Notes: a model not told the origin generated them from the sequence alone. A DNA stretch of 37,922 nucleotides from Lachnospiraceae bacterium (GCA_014804615.1 JAAUZL010000009.1:74306-112227); one strand, 5' to 3'. Positions 7,481-15,423 are shown, counted from the stretch's first letter. A program made the numbers and translations.

Positions 7481-9273
7481 ACATAAAAGCCTGCTGCTCC
7501 GGCAATAACTGAAAGCAGTACGAATCCTAATACGATAACGATATAATTGTTTTGACGGGTGTCCATATGCAGCGTCTGCGCATTCACTTGAGGAGAAGCC
7601 AAAGCCAATACCTGTTCCTCATTAGTATCCGGAACCTGCGCATATAATAACGCTTCCTCATCAGTATCCGGGATCTCCGCATATAACGGCGGCTCTATAT
7701 CGGTATCAATCTGCCCTGCAACAACACCGGGCAATTGGGCCTTTGACAACTGCTCTGTATTGACGTCAGTAGTTTCTGCACTAGGCGATTGTCCATTATT
7801 TGCCACACCGGATCCGCTATCGGAGCCTCCTGCCTCCGTTTGGACTGCACCTGACAGAGTCTCTGTTTTGTCATTATTTGAATGGGTATCAGAGTTTCCC
7901 TTTTTAGGCGGGTTTTCGTCTTCGGCAGGCGTACTGCTAATGCTTTCCTGTGGCTCATCCGGCGGATTCGTGATGGAAGTGCCACCACCCCGGCTTCCCC
8001 CTATATCCTCCACAGATTCCAGATCGTCAGCCGCATAGCATAGCACATTGGAAAAATATGGAGTTCCGTTATCATTCCACTGCAGACGAATATATATGTT
8101 GGGCTGCCCTGCCCTGTCGCGCTGTTCAGATTTAAAAGCAATGAAAAAGCCCGCGTAAATGTCGGTTACCTTTTTTTCTTCGTATGTAAACCAGCTTTCA
8201 TTATCGAAGGAATATTCTGATATTACCGTGATAGGCAGAGCCTCCACCGGCTTCGTATACCCACCCTGAAACGTATACTGGTTGGCGATTATCGATGCCC
8301 GCACGTCCGTAAAGGTCAACGGGTAATCATTATAAATTACCGTACACTGCACCGGTTTAGCGGATGCTGCATGTAAAAAAGAACCCTGCAGCTCAAAGCG
8401 CTGCCTTTCTGCCTGCTGTGCTTCGGTGCCCTCCAGATTCCATGACAGCGGAACCCTTTCGTTATTCCTTACATCTCCCTGCCTGTTGACGGAACAGCTG
8501 ATTTGCGCCGGAAGTACATCGCTTAACGTTTGTCCCGCTTCCACGACAGCACAGACAGAATTCTGATATATCACGAAAGGCGTATCCGCATAATGAATGC
8601 TCCCCGATATACGACAGTCGGAAATCACCAAACCCGCGCCTTCCTCCTGCCACAGGGCGCACGATTCACTTTCCACTGCAACGCCCTCCATGGAAAGCAT
8701 GCCTTTTTCTGCCACATAAAAGATACTTTTACCGTCCGGCTGTCCCGAAAAGATAAGATGATCGTCACTCAAAAGCTCTATTTCTCCGGTTACGGTGATT
8801 GTATATTTATCAGTATCAACATAAACGGCCGGCATATTTATACCGCTAGGGCAAAAACTGTATTCACCGTCCAGGACCACATGATCTGTCAGCTTTATTG
8901 TACCGCCAATATTCTTGTGTGCCTCCAGCCATTCCATCAAAGCTGGACCGGTGGATACGGTTTGTTCCGGGTCTGATACAGCTGCGAGCTCCTGAATCAG
9001 TTCCAGCTCCGACTCTGACTCCACAACAAGTTCCTCGATGGATTCCTGCTCTGCCTCGATCGCAGGCTCCTCAATGGGCTCCTGCTCCAATTCTGTCTCG
9101 ACAACAGGCCCCTCGATGGACTCCTGCTCCGATTCTGTCTCGGCAGCGGATTCCTCGATCAGCTCCGGCTCGATATTTTCTTCTGCTGCCATTGCTACAG
9201 CAGCATCGGCCCTATAAAATAAAATTGCAATTACAAAAATCAGTATAAATGGAAATTTGCACTTACTTCTCAT
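7453..9273 (-). CDS. Secreted, membrane-anchored surface protein with acidic repeats
   Basis: A 606-residue exported protein that I do not recognise as a named family. It has an N-terminal signal peptide (about residues 4-29, ending VAMA). Then comes an acidic block (41-97) of about four 12-14 residue units of the form ESEQESIEGPVV. Next is a strand-rich region with short repeats such as GGTIKLTDHVVL and YTITVTGEIEL that suggests a parallel beta-helix, and an Ig-like segment around ERVPLSWNLEG. A Ser/Thr/Asn/Pro-rich linker follows, with a repeated YAEIPDTDEEALL-like motif. The C-terminus is one transmembrane helix (about 577-598) and a short basic tail; there is no LPXTG. The start has AAGGA eight bases upstream. 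It lies between a response regulator and a sensor kinase on the opposite strand and probably works with them as a sensory or regulated surface protein. Confidence 0.85.
   Translation of the reverse strand: MRSKCKFPFILIFVIAILFYRADAAVAMAAEENIEPELIEESAAETESEQESIEGPVVETELEQEPIEEPAIEAEQESIEELVVESESELELIQELAAVSDPEQTVSTGPALMEWLEAHKNIGGTIKLTDHVVLDGEYSFCPSGINMPAVYVDTDKYTITVTGEIELLSDDHLIFSGQPDGKSIFYVAEKGMLSMEGVAVESESCALWQEEGAGLVISDCRISGSIHYADTPFVIYQNSVCAVVEAGQTLSDVLPAQISCSVNRQGDVRNNERVPLSWNLEGTEAQQAERQRFELQGSFLHAASAKPVQCTVIYNDYPLTFTDVRASIIANQYTFQGGYTKPVEALPITVISEYSFDNESWFTYEEKKVTDIYAGFFIAFKSEQRDRAGQPNIYIRLQWNDNGTPYFSNVLCYAADDLESVEDIGGSRGGGTSITNPPDEPQESISSTPAEDENPPKKGNSDTHSNNDKTETLSGAVQTEAGGSDSGSGVANNGQSPSAETTDVNTEQLSKAQLPGVVAGQIDTDIEPPLYAEIPDTDEEALLYAQVPDTNEEQVLALASPQVNAQTLHMDTRQNNYIVIVLGFVLLSVIAGAAGFYVHSRSGTNR
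8983..9153 (-). repeat. Degenerate tandem repeat coding acidic 12-14 residue units
   Basis: About four units of roughly 36-42 bases each encode Glu-rich repeats (…EQESIEGPVV, …EQEPIEEPAI, …EQESIEELVV, …ELELIQELA). The unit core CTCCTGCTCC with a following GATTCTGTCTCG is shared nearly unchanged by two copies on the plus-strand reading. Copy number may vary between strains. Confidence 0.7.
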
Positions 9274-9310
9274 ATACTTTTTCCTTTGTAAAATTTTAGG
9301 AGGTTCAACA

Positions 9311-9338
9311 ATTATCATGAAGCAGACCATATTTACAA
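9311..9338 (-). promoter_or_regulatory. Candidate promoter of the surface-protein gene
   Basis: Reading the minus strand, TTGTAA (9338-9333), a 16-base spacer and GATAAT (9316-9311) give a fair sigma-A promoter about 30 bases before the surface-protein start. It overlaps the start codon of the divergent sensor kinase, so transcription of one gene would probably interfere with translation or transcription of the other. Confidence 0.4.
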
Positions 9339-11314
9339 AAACTGCATTTCAAACAATTCTCATAACCGCAGGCGCAATTATGATAAGCCTGCTTGGACTG
9401 CTGACTGTTACTCGATATGATAATAAATATATAACAAAGGCGGCGCTTACACAAGATAATGTTTGCATAGTTCCAGAAAAAGGTTATTGTTCTCTCGTTG
9501 ACGGCTGGGAACTTTATCCGGATACTATGCTCTTTCCGGAGGATTTTTCTGCCGGATCAAAGTCTCATTACAACACATGGGCCGGCGAATATCCTAATCT
9601 GGCCTTATTCCATGAAGATAAAAATCCTTACGGGATCTCCACATGGCGTCTGCATCTACAGGGAAACGGTAATGTCCTTCTCTATCTGCAGGAGCCTCTC
9701 TGCGCCGCCAGAGTTTATGTAGATGGGCGTTGTCTAGGCGAGACCGGCGACGTGTCTTTTGATTTTCATAATTATACTCCTCTTATTAAAGACACCGCTT
9801 ATTCCTTTTTTCTTGACGGCGAACCAGAGCTGATCATCCAGACTGCCAATTATTCACACTATTATGGAGGAATCTGGTTTGCACCCATAATAGGCGATGC
9901 GGACAGTGTCAGCCATCTTATCGCCTGCCGTATGATTATCTACGGGCTGCTGTTTTTTTCATCTCTCACACTCTCTTTATTTTGCATTGTACTTTGGATG
10001 CGCAGGGATGACCACGGTAAGACCGCCACTCTTTATTTTGGCATGTTAAGTCTGTCCTTCGCCCTGCGAATATGCTACCCTTTCTTAAGACTGTTTGGCG
10101 TGCCGCTTGTAGGCACCCTTTATGCGATAGAAGATGCTGCCGCCGTATCCGGCATTTACTTTTCCATGCAGATTGCCCTCCTGCTATTTTTGCCGGACGG
10201 TTTTAAGCGCCTGAAAAAAGCACTCCGCTTTCTTTCTCTGGGTATCTGCGGTATTGTTGTAATTGCTCCCTTATTTGTATTTCCCGCCATTCCCGCTCTT
10301 ATATTATGGTATGGCCCGTTCATTTCATGGTATAAAGCAATCATGGCGTTCTCTCTGATCAGCCTGACTGTCTATGGCGGTTTTAGAGGACTGCAGAACA
10401 TAGGGATCGTTCTCGCCGCCGCTGCCGCAAATGGCGTCGGTCTGTTTTACAGCGTACTGTCAATCGGGGCTTACGAACCGTTTGTCGGCGCTTACCCTGA
10501 AGAATATGGTGCTTTTTGTATGGTGATTGCTTTCGCCGTCCTGATGGTGCGGCGTAACCGGGAAATGGCAGAGGAAAACATAAAGCTTACTCTTCATCTG
10601 CAGGAGGAAGTTGAGCAAAAAACAGAACATCTGCACCGGCTTCTCACGGAAAGAGGACAGTTGATCGCAGAATTGGGACATGATATGAAATCTCCCCTGA
10701 CTTCTCTCTCTAATATGGCACAGATTATACGATTAAATGATATTATGCTGGATGAAGACACCCGCAGAAGAATGATTCATATAGAAGAACAATGTCATAT
10801 TTTATCTGAGCGTCTGAAATCCATTCAGGAAATAGCAGCCCATACAAGTTTCCCTTTGAAAATGGAGTCTGTGCAGCTAAATACATTCCTTTCGGATTTT
10901 TATCACAACTGCCGCCCTATCATAGAACTTTACGGGCCGAATTTTCTTGAAGATATTACCTCGCGTCCCTGCCATATCATGGCAAATCGTGAACAGCTTT
11001 TCCGCGCATTAGAAAACCTCTTATACAATGCCGCCGACTTTACGCCGCCGGACGGTAAAATCACGCTTTCCCTTACTGCGGATGATTCTCTTGCCTATAT
11101 CGCCGTTTCAGACACAGGCTGCGGTATACCGGAAAAAGATCTCCCTAATATTTTCCACCGTTCCTACACCACCCGCAGCGACAAGGGCGGCCAGGGATTA
11201 GGGCTTGCCATTACCCGCACTATTGTTTTAGAACACGCGGGCAAAATAGATGTCATTTCTAAAGAAGGAGCGGGAACGACGTTTACGATTTGTCTTCCGC
11301 TATTGATATCTTAA
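9317..11314 (+). CDS. Membrane sensor histidine kinase with 7TMR-DISM-like sensor
   Basis: A 665-residue sensor kinase. TM1 spans about 13-35. An extracellular jelly-roll-like domain (about 40-195) has YGISTWRLHL and YVDGRCLGETG, typical of 7TMR-DISM extracellular domains that may bind carbohydrates. Seven further hydrophobic helices (about 205-415), a coiled coil, HisKA and HATPase domains follow. The phospho-acceptor His455 is in LGHDMKSPLTSL; the N box is ENLLYNAADF, and the glycine boxes are DTGCGIPE and GGQGLGLAITR. AGGAGG lies 13 bases before the ATG, a long gap; an ATT codon closer to it is a possible alternative start. Only 43 bases separate it from the divergent surface-protein gene. 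Its most likely partner is the regulator at 6797. Confidence 0.9.
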   Translation: MKQTIFTKTAFQTILITAGAIMISLLGLLTVTRYDNKYITKAALTQDNVCIVPEKGYCSLVDGWELYPDTMLFPEDFSAGSKSHYNTWAGEYPNLALFHEDKNPYGISTWRLHLQGNGNVLLYLQEPLCAARVYVDGRCLGETGDVSFDFHNYTPLIKDTAYSFFLDGEPELIIQTANYSHYYGGIWFAPIIGDADSVSHLIACRMIIYGLLFFSSLTLSLFCIVLWMRRDDHGKTATLYFGMLSLSFALRICYPFLRLFGVPLVGTLYAIEDAAAVSGIYFSMQIALLLFLPDGFKRLKKALRFLSLGICGIVVIAPLFVFPAIPALILWYGPFISWYKAIMAFSLISLTVYGGFRGLQNIGIVLAAAAANGVGLFYSVLSIGAYEPFVGAYPEEYGAFCMVIAFAVLMVRRNREMAEENIKLTLHLQEEVEQKTEHLHRLLTERGQLIAELGHDMKSPLTSLSNMAQIIRLNDIMLDEDTRRRMIHIEEQCHILSERLKSIQEIAAHTSFPLKMESVQLNTFLSDFYHNCRPIIELYGPNFLEDITSRPCHIMANREQLFRALENLLYNAADFTPPDGKITLSLTADDSLAYIAVSDTGCGIPEKDLPNIFHRSYTTRSDKGGQGLGLAITRTIVLEHAGKIDVISKEGAGTTFTICLPLLIS

Positions 11315-11329
11315 TACCATAAACAGACC

Positions 11330-12247
11330 TCATACTTCCATCTTGTTCCTGTCTTGGTAAAGAGAGCGGTACTCTGACGGGCTGCAATTCATAAACTTAC
11401 GGAAGATTTTTCCGAAATAGCTGGTATTGGAAAAACCGCAGGAGTACGCAATATCCGTGACAGCACGACTGGTGTGTTTTAATTCGTCTGCAGCCTGACG
11501 AATACGGTACTCCAGAAGATAAGTGAATGGTGTCGTATTCAAAGACTGGTTGAAGCAGCGCAGACATTCTCTGCTGCTGATGTTTGCGGCATCTGCAATT
11601 TGCTCCAGACTCAATTTTTCCTGAAAATGCTGCTGAATATAGAGCAGCATTTTTTTAATGCGCTCTTCACGATGATCCGCGATGACGGGCTTTGAATGGA
11701 GAATCGTTTCCGATTCTTGAAATAGCAGAAACCAGGCATCGGAGAGGTGGTTACGCACGGTGAATTCATACCCCCGCATACCGCGATCAGCGGCATCATA
11801 GGCGCTTCGCACATGTTCCAGCAGGGTGCGCTGGTTTGTGACGGAGGGTGTTAGGGGCATAACCTCCAAATCACGGCATGTCAGGATAGGTTCGATATAC
11901 TTCTGCTCGTAGACGCTTCTGTGAGAGCCGGAGATCAGGAGCGGATCAAACAGCAGATCCAAGGCGGCAGGGACAGTACCCGGAAGAAGTTCCTTGTAGT
12001 GGAGGGCGTTAGAATTGATAAAAGCACCGTCTCCCGCATGGAGTGTGATCGTTTGGTTGTTTGTGCACAGGCGGATGCTGCCCTGAAGAATCCAGGTGAT
12101 TTCCACATCAGGATGCCAGTGCCAGGGAACGCGGCCACCCTCGTGCAGATCAAAACTTTCATAGAAAGCCCAGACAGGAAACGCCTCATCGGGCCTCGGA
12201 ACCATTTCCTCAAGATTTTCATTGAGCTGTAAGGGCATTGCAATCAT
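11330..12247 (-). CDS. AraC-family transcriptional regulator with cupin sensor domain
   Basis: A 305-residue regulator. The N-terminal cupin-type domain (about 25-110) shows VPWHWHPDVEITWILQGS and LHAGDGAFINSNALHY, the usual ligand-binding barrel of AraC relatives that respond to sugars or other small molecules. The C-terminal pair of helix-turn-helix motifs (about 200-300) contains LEQIADAANIS and the family signature AVTDIAYSCGFSNTSYFGKIF. GGAGGAGG lies eight bases before the ATG. It ends 15 bases from the convergent sensor kinase and is divergent from the 82-residue gene at 12387. Two direct repeats lie just upstream and could be its operators. Confidence 0.93.
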   Translation of the reverse strand: MIAMPLQLNENLEEMVPRPDEAFPVWAFYESFDLHEGGRVPWHWHPDVEITWILQGSIRLCTNNQTITLHAGDGAFINSNALHYKELLPGTVPAALDLLFDPLLISGSHRSVYEQKYIEPILTCRDLEVMPLTPSVTNQRTLLEHVRSAYDAADRGMRGYEFTVRNHLSDAWFLLFQESETILHSKPVIADHREERIKKMLLYIQQHFQEKLSLEQIADAANISSRECLRCFNQSLNTTPFTYLLEYRIRQAADELKHTSRAVTDIAYSCGFSNTSYFGKIFRKFMNCSPSEYRSLYQDRNKMEV

Positions 12248-12270
12248 ATCGCCAGCCTCCTCCTTAAATT

Positions 12271-12301
12271 GGCTATATAGTTATACTATATGGCTATATA
12301 G
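12271..12301. promoter_or_regulatory. Direct repeats GGCTATATAG in the divergent AraC promoter region
   Basis: GGCTATATAG occurs at 12271-12280 and again at 12292-12301, offset by 21 bases, two turns of the helix. Each contains the palindrome CTATATAG. Two same-face direct sites are the usual form of AraC-family operators. They lie between the AraC gene and the divergent small gene. Confidence 0.5.
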
Positions 12302-12386
12302 ACATTTCAAATAGTCTTTTTGTTTCATATAATTATATCATCAAGAGAAACAGACTACAATCTTTTCAGAAGAAGGAGGGCGTTAT

Positions 12387-12635
12387 ATGAAGATTTATAA
12401 TATCAACAATACAAAGGAACTTTTTGACAAGCTTGCGACATGCCAAGGCATGATAAGACTGGTAAGTGAGACGGGAGAACAAATGGAGATTCAGCCTGGC
12501 AAATTTGATAAAAGCCTGCTTCCTATGCTCTATGTGCAGGGAACAATTAAGCAGATGGAGCTGCTTTTTGAAAATGCCGGGGATTGTGAACGGATTTTTA
12601 ACTATCTGGTAAATAGGAGAGGAACGGCTGCGTAG
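12387..12635 (+). CDS. Small protein of unknown function (82 aa)
   Basis: An 82-residue soluble protein, rich in Lys, Glu and Met, with no signal peptide, membrane helix or metal motif. It begins MKIYNINNTKELFDKL and has a predicted alpha/beta alternation with a central segment MLYVQGTIKQMELLF. A strong AGAAGGAGG precedes the ATG by eight bases and a terminator overlaps its stop codon, both signs of a real gene. It is divergent from the AraC regulator and may be its target. I do not recognise the family. Confidence 0.75.
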   Translation: MKIYNINNTKELFDKLATCQGMIRLVSETGEQMEIQPGKFDKSLLPMLYVQGTIKQMELLFENAGDCERIFNYLVNRRGTAA

Positions 12636-12648
12636 GCCGTTTCTTTTT
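12623..12648 (+). terminator. Rho-independent terminator of the 82-residue gene
   Basis: AACGGC pairs with GCCGTT across a short loop, followed by TCTTTTTT. The 5' arm lies inside the last codons and the stop codon TAG is in the loop region. Confidence 0.8.
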
Positions 12649-12653
12649 TATAA

Positions 12654-12682
12654 TTGACTTTTCCCTCTCTACATGCTATGAT
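12654..12682 (+). promoter_or_regulatory. Promoter of the FMN riboswitch / ribU transcript
   Basis: TTGACT, a 17-base spacer and TATGAT form a near-consensus sigma-A promoter. The start point would fall about 20-25 bases before the riboswitch aptamer. Confidence 0.7.
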
Positions 12683-12710
12683 TCTTCAAACACAATTGAA
12701 TAGTGATAAT

Positions 12711-12820
12711 GTCTTCAGGGCAGGGTGAAATTCCCGATCGGCGGTTATAGTCCGCGGGCGCGAAAGCGCGGGGTTTGGTGAAATTCCAAAACCGACGGTA
12801 TAGTCCGGATTAAAGAAGGT
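12711..12820 (+). ncRNA. FMN riboswitch (RFN element) aptamer
   Basis: The conserved RFN blocks are all present in order: TCTTCAGGGCAGGGTGAAAT, TCCCGATCGGCGGT, ATAGTCCGCG, a variable GC hairpin, TTTGGTGAAATTCCAAAACC, GACGGTATAGTCCGGAT and the closing AAAGAAGG. The closing stem P1 pairs GTCTTC with GAAGGT. FMN binding normally shuts down riboflavin synthesis or uptake genes; the next gene is the riboflavin transporter ribU, as expected. Confidence 0.95.
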
Positions 12821-12909
12821 GTATTGAAATCGTCAGAGTAATCTGACTATGATTTTTGCACTCTTTTTTGTCACACTGCTCTGTTGACGTTTTCAATACA
12901 CCTGTTTTT
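12817..12909 (+). promoter_or_regulatory. Riboswitch expression platform: long hairpin with T-run
   Basis: AGGTGTATTGAAA and CGTCA (12817-12835) pair with TGACG and TTTCAATACACCT (12885-12903) with one mismatch, and TTTTT follows. The 5' arm overlaps the 3' strand of riboswitch stem P1, so this hairpin and the FMN-bound aptamer compete. A small GTCAGA/TCTGAC hairpin lies inside the loop. Confidence 0.6.
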
Positions 12910-12944
12910 AACACCTGAAAGACATGCAGATCTTTTCAGGTGTT
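12910..12944 (+). terminator. Second hairpin between riboswitch and ribU (terminator or RBS-proximal switch)
   Basis: AACACCTGAAA pairs with TTTTCAGGTGTT around an 8-base loop and is followed by AATTTTATTT. It ends 26 bases before the ribU start. Its ACACCT arm could also pair with AGGTGT of the preceding hairpin, so the two structures are partly exclusive. Confidence 0.55.
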
Positions 12945-12970
12945 AATTTTATTTAAAGGAGGTATTCAAA

Positions 12971-13621
12971 ATGAATATCAAAAAGACAAAGAAACTCACA
13001 ACAACAGGTATGCTGTGTGCGCTCGCCTATGTCGCGGTGGTTGTCGGACGCATTCCGCTCATACTCTTTTTGAAGTATGATCCCAAAGACGTTATCATCG
13101 TAATCGGCGGCTTCATCTTCGGACCGTTCACCTCATTTACCATAACGGTGATTGTCTCTGTGGTGCAGATGCTCACAGTCAGCGGAACCGGAATTTTAGG
13201 CTGTATAATGAATATCATTTCAAGCTGTTCCTTTGCCTGTACCGCCGCATTTATCTACAAAAAGAAACATAAACTGTCGGGCGCCATACTTGCGCTTTTT
13301 TGCGGCTGGTTCTGTCAGGTTACAGTAATGATGCTCTGGAATTACTTGATTGCCCCGATCTACATGGGTTATCCAAGAGAAGCCATTGTAGAATTATTGC
13401 TCCCGGCATTTTTACCATTCAACTTGATCAAAGGAGGCTTAAACGCTGCCATTACAATGCTTCTATATAAACCTGTCGTTACTGCTTTACGCCGTTACAA
13501 CTTAATTGAACCCAGTCATCGTTCAGAGAAAATACAGATTAAACTTAGTGTTTTGTTAGTAGCCTTGTTAATGGTCATAACCTGTGTGTTATTGATTCTT
13601 TCCTATAACGACATAATTTAA
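12971..13621 (+). CDS. ribU: Riboflavin ECF transporter substrate-binding subunit RibU
   Basis: A 216-residue integral membrane protein with about six hydrophobic helices, the S component of an energy-coupling factor importer. It binds riboflavin and works with a shared EcfA/EcfA'/EcfT module encoded elsewhere. The N-terminal segment TGMLCALAYVAVVVGRIP and the following LKYDPKDVIIVIGGFIFGP are characteristic of RibU. An FMN riboswitch directly upstream supports the assignment. AAAGGAGG lies eight bases before the ATG. A C-terminal hydrophobic helix (about 192-212) follows a basic stretch. Its stop is one base from the stop of convergent endonuclease IV. Confidence 0.93.
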   Translation: MNIKKTKKLTTTGMLCALAYVAVVVGRIPLILFLKYDPKDVIIVIGGFIFGPFTSFTITVIVSVVQMLTVSGTGILGCIMNIISSCSFACTAAFIYKKKHKLSGAILALFCGWFCQVTVMMLWNYLIAPIYMGYPREAIVELLLPAFLPFNLIKGGLNAAITMLLYKPVVTALRRYNLIEPSHRSEKIQIKLSVLLVALLMVITCVLLILSYNDII

Positions 13622-13622
13622 T

Positions 13623-14492
13623 TTATTCTCTCAGAAGCTCTGCAATTTCTTCTTTATATGGCGGGAGCGTTTTCTTGGCGCTCCCCTCCTCGCAGAGCCA
13701 AGGTGTCTCGAGGATTTTAGGTACCGCAGCAAATCTGTCATCATGGACGATCCTTTTTAAAACGTCCTTCCCGATATAACCTTTGCCGATATTGGCATGA
13801 CGGTCTTTATGCGCTCCACAGGGATTCATGCTGTCGTTGATATGTATGACCGCGATCTGATCCATTCCGATCACTTGATCAAACTGTTGTATCACCCCTT
13901 CATAGTCTCCCACCAGATCATAACCGGCATCATTCACATGACAAGTATCAAAACAGACGCGCAGCCTGTCCTTTTTATGTACGCCATCATAAATCATTTT
14001 CAACTCTTCAAAGGTTACACCCAACTCGCTTCCTTTTCCCGCCATTGTTTCCAACGCGATGAAAACGTCATCCTCGTTATCATCCAGAACCTGATTAAGA
14101 CCCTTTACAATCTGCGCTATTCCGGCCTCTGTACCCTCTCCCACATGGGAACCCGGATGCAGTACCAATATTCTGCTGCGCATAGCCGCCGTCCGTTTTA
14201 TTTCTTTTTCCAGAAAAGTCACTGCCAACTCAAATATCTCCGGCTTCACGGTATTTGCCAGATTAATGATATAGGGCGCATGAACCACGATTTCTTCAAT
14301 TCCTGCTTTTTGGGCATATTCCCATCCAGCCTCTATGTTCAGCTCTGCAATCTCTTTTCTTTTTGTATTTTGCGGCGCTCCCGTATAGAGCATCAGGACA
14401 TTTGCCCCGTAAGATTCGGCTTCCTTTACCGATCCTAAGAACATTTCTTTTCCTGCCATTCCCACATGAGATCCGATTTTGATTTTTGACAT
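13623..14492 (-). CDS. nfo: Deoxyribonuclease IV (endonuclease IV)
   Basis: A 289-residue zinc-dependent AP endonuclease that cuts the DNA backbone 5' to abasic sites in base excision repair. Family motifs are clear: start [69 protein letters not shown] and a C-terminal ILETPW. These hold the His, Glu and Asp ligands of the three-metal centre. Length is normal for the family. The start at 14492 has AGGAG seven bases upstream; an upstream in-frame start lacks a binding site. It ends nearly flush with ribU and follows the XRE regulator on the same strand with a 24-base gap. Confidence 0.96.
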   Translation of the reverse strand: MSKIKIGSHVGMAGKEMFLGSVKEAESYGANVLMLYTGAPQNTKRKEIAELNIEAGWEYAQKAGIEEIVVHAPYIINLANTVKPEIFELAVTFLEKEIKRTAAMRSRILVLHPGSHVGEGTEAGIAQIVKGLNQVLDDNEDDVFIALETMAGKGSELGVTFEELKMIYDGVHKKDRLRVCFDTCHVNDAGYDLVGDYEGVIQQFDQVIGMDQIAVIHINDSMNPCGAHKDRHANIGKGYIGKDVLKRIVHDDRFAAVPKILETPWLCEEGSAKKTLPPYKEEIAELLRE

Positions 14493-14516
14493 TTTTATTC
14501 TCCTCATCTGCGCATC

Positions 14517-15293
14517 TTAAAACCATTTTACCATGCCCTTCGCCCAGGTCTTAAAGAAAAGCCAATTTGATGACACATGCGCATCAATCAGACGACTAGC
14601 GTTTTCATAGTCAAAAGGTTCTCGGTTGCTTACCTCCGTGTAGGTACCCACGGCCCGGGAATATCCCAGCGCGATCTTACCGCTTGCCACATCTCCTACC
14701 GCCACCTGCGCCCCATGAGCTGAAGCGCCGAAAGCAAACTGCCCGAAAGTCATTGCTCCCATTGAAAAAATCCCAAAGGCAAAAGCCCCTATACTGATAA
14801 CGCCCACGGCAAAACTGCCAAGCGCAATTATTCCGAAAGCAAGATTTGCAAGGACAAGGATGCCCAGCGAAACGATTCCAATAGAAAATCCTCCCATCGC
14901 CGCAAGTCCGACAGCAAAACCTCCTTGCGCGACCGTGCCCACAGCGATAATCCCCTTTGCCCGATAGATACCCGTTCCCAGATTGATATGCACAAGAGGA
15001 AGTTTACCAATCATTTTTTTGCTCTTATACTCATAGTGAAATCTCCGGTCACGATGATATACCTCTCGCGGTTCTTTTTTCTCCCAATACGCTTCTTCCT
15101 TTTCTTTTAACAAATAATCCGTACTGACCCCAAAAACCTCACTGATCGCTACGATCTTGTCCAGCTCCGGTACCGATTGATCCGTCTCCCATTTTGACAC
15201 GGACTGTCTGGATACCCCTAGTTTCTCCCCTAACGTTTCCTGCGAAAAGCCCTTTTCTGTTCTCAAGTTAAAGATTTTTTCTCCAAGCGTCAT
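14517..15293 (-). CDS. XRE-family regulator with a long glycine-pentad repeat domain
   Basis: A 258-residue protein. Residues about 4-62 are a Cro/C1-type helix-turn-helix (SQETLGEKLGVSRQSVSKWETD) with the usual VPELDKIVAISEVFGVSTDYLL. After a charged linker, residues 110-210 are made of five-residue units of the form x-hydrophobic-Ala/Ser-hydrophobic-Gly. Gly occurs exactly every fifth position at 16 of 17 sites (114 to 194; Ala at 149), then again at 200, 205 and 210. This suggests a pentapeptide-like beta-helix or a membrane-associated solenoid. The C-terminal tail is soluble. GGAGG lies six bases before the second of two adjacent ATGs. A consensus promoter with a palindrome over its -35 box lies upstream, pointing to autoregulation. 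Confidence 0.85.
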   Translation of the reverse strand: MTLGEKIFNLRTEKGFSQETLGEKLGVSRQSVSKWETDQSVPELDKIVAISEVFGVSTDYLLKEKEEAYWEKKEPREVYHRDRRFHYEYKSKKMIGKLPLVHINLGTGIYRAKGIIAVGTVAQGGFAVGLAAMGGFSIGIVSLGILVLANLAFGIIALGSFAVGVISIGAFAFGIFSMGAMTFGQFAFGASAHGAQVAVGDVASGKIALGYSRAVGTYTEVSNREPFDYENASRLIDAHVSSNWLFFKTWAKGMVKWF

Positions 15294-15361
15294 CATAATC
15301 CTCCATCTTATCTCCTTTTTCTGAAACATCATTTTTATTATGAAGAAAAATCGATTCAAAA

Positions 15362-15397
15362 ACTATATAGAACACTTGGAAATCTGTCAACTGACAG
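15362..15397 (-). promoter_or_regulatory. Promoter and palindromic operator of the XRE gene
   Basis: On the minus strand TTGACA (15390-15385), a 17-base spacer and TATAGT (15367-15362) form a near-perfect promoter. The palindrome CTGTCA-AC-TGACAG (15384-15397) covers the -35 hexamer, where a repressor would block RNA polymerase. Confidence 0.65.
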
Positions 15398-15423
15398 TTG
15401 CAGGGGCTCGTTGGTGAAATTTT

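Noticed and set aside
7453-7560. LPXTG sortase anchor on the surface protein
   Set aside because: The C-terminus has a membrane helix and short basic tail, but no LPXTG-like motif precedes it.
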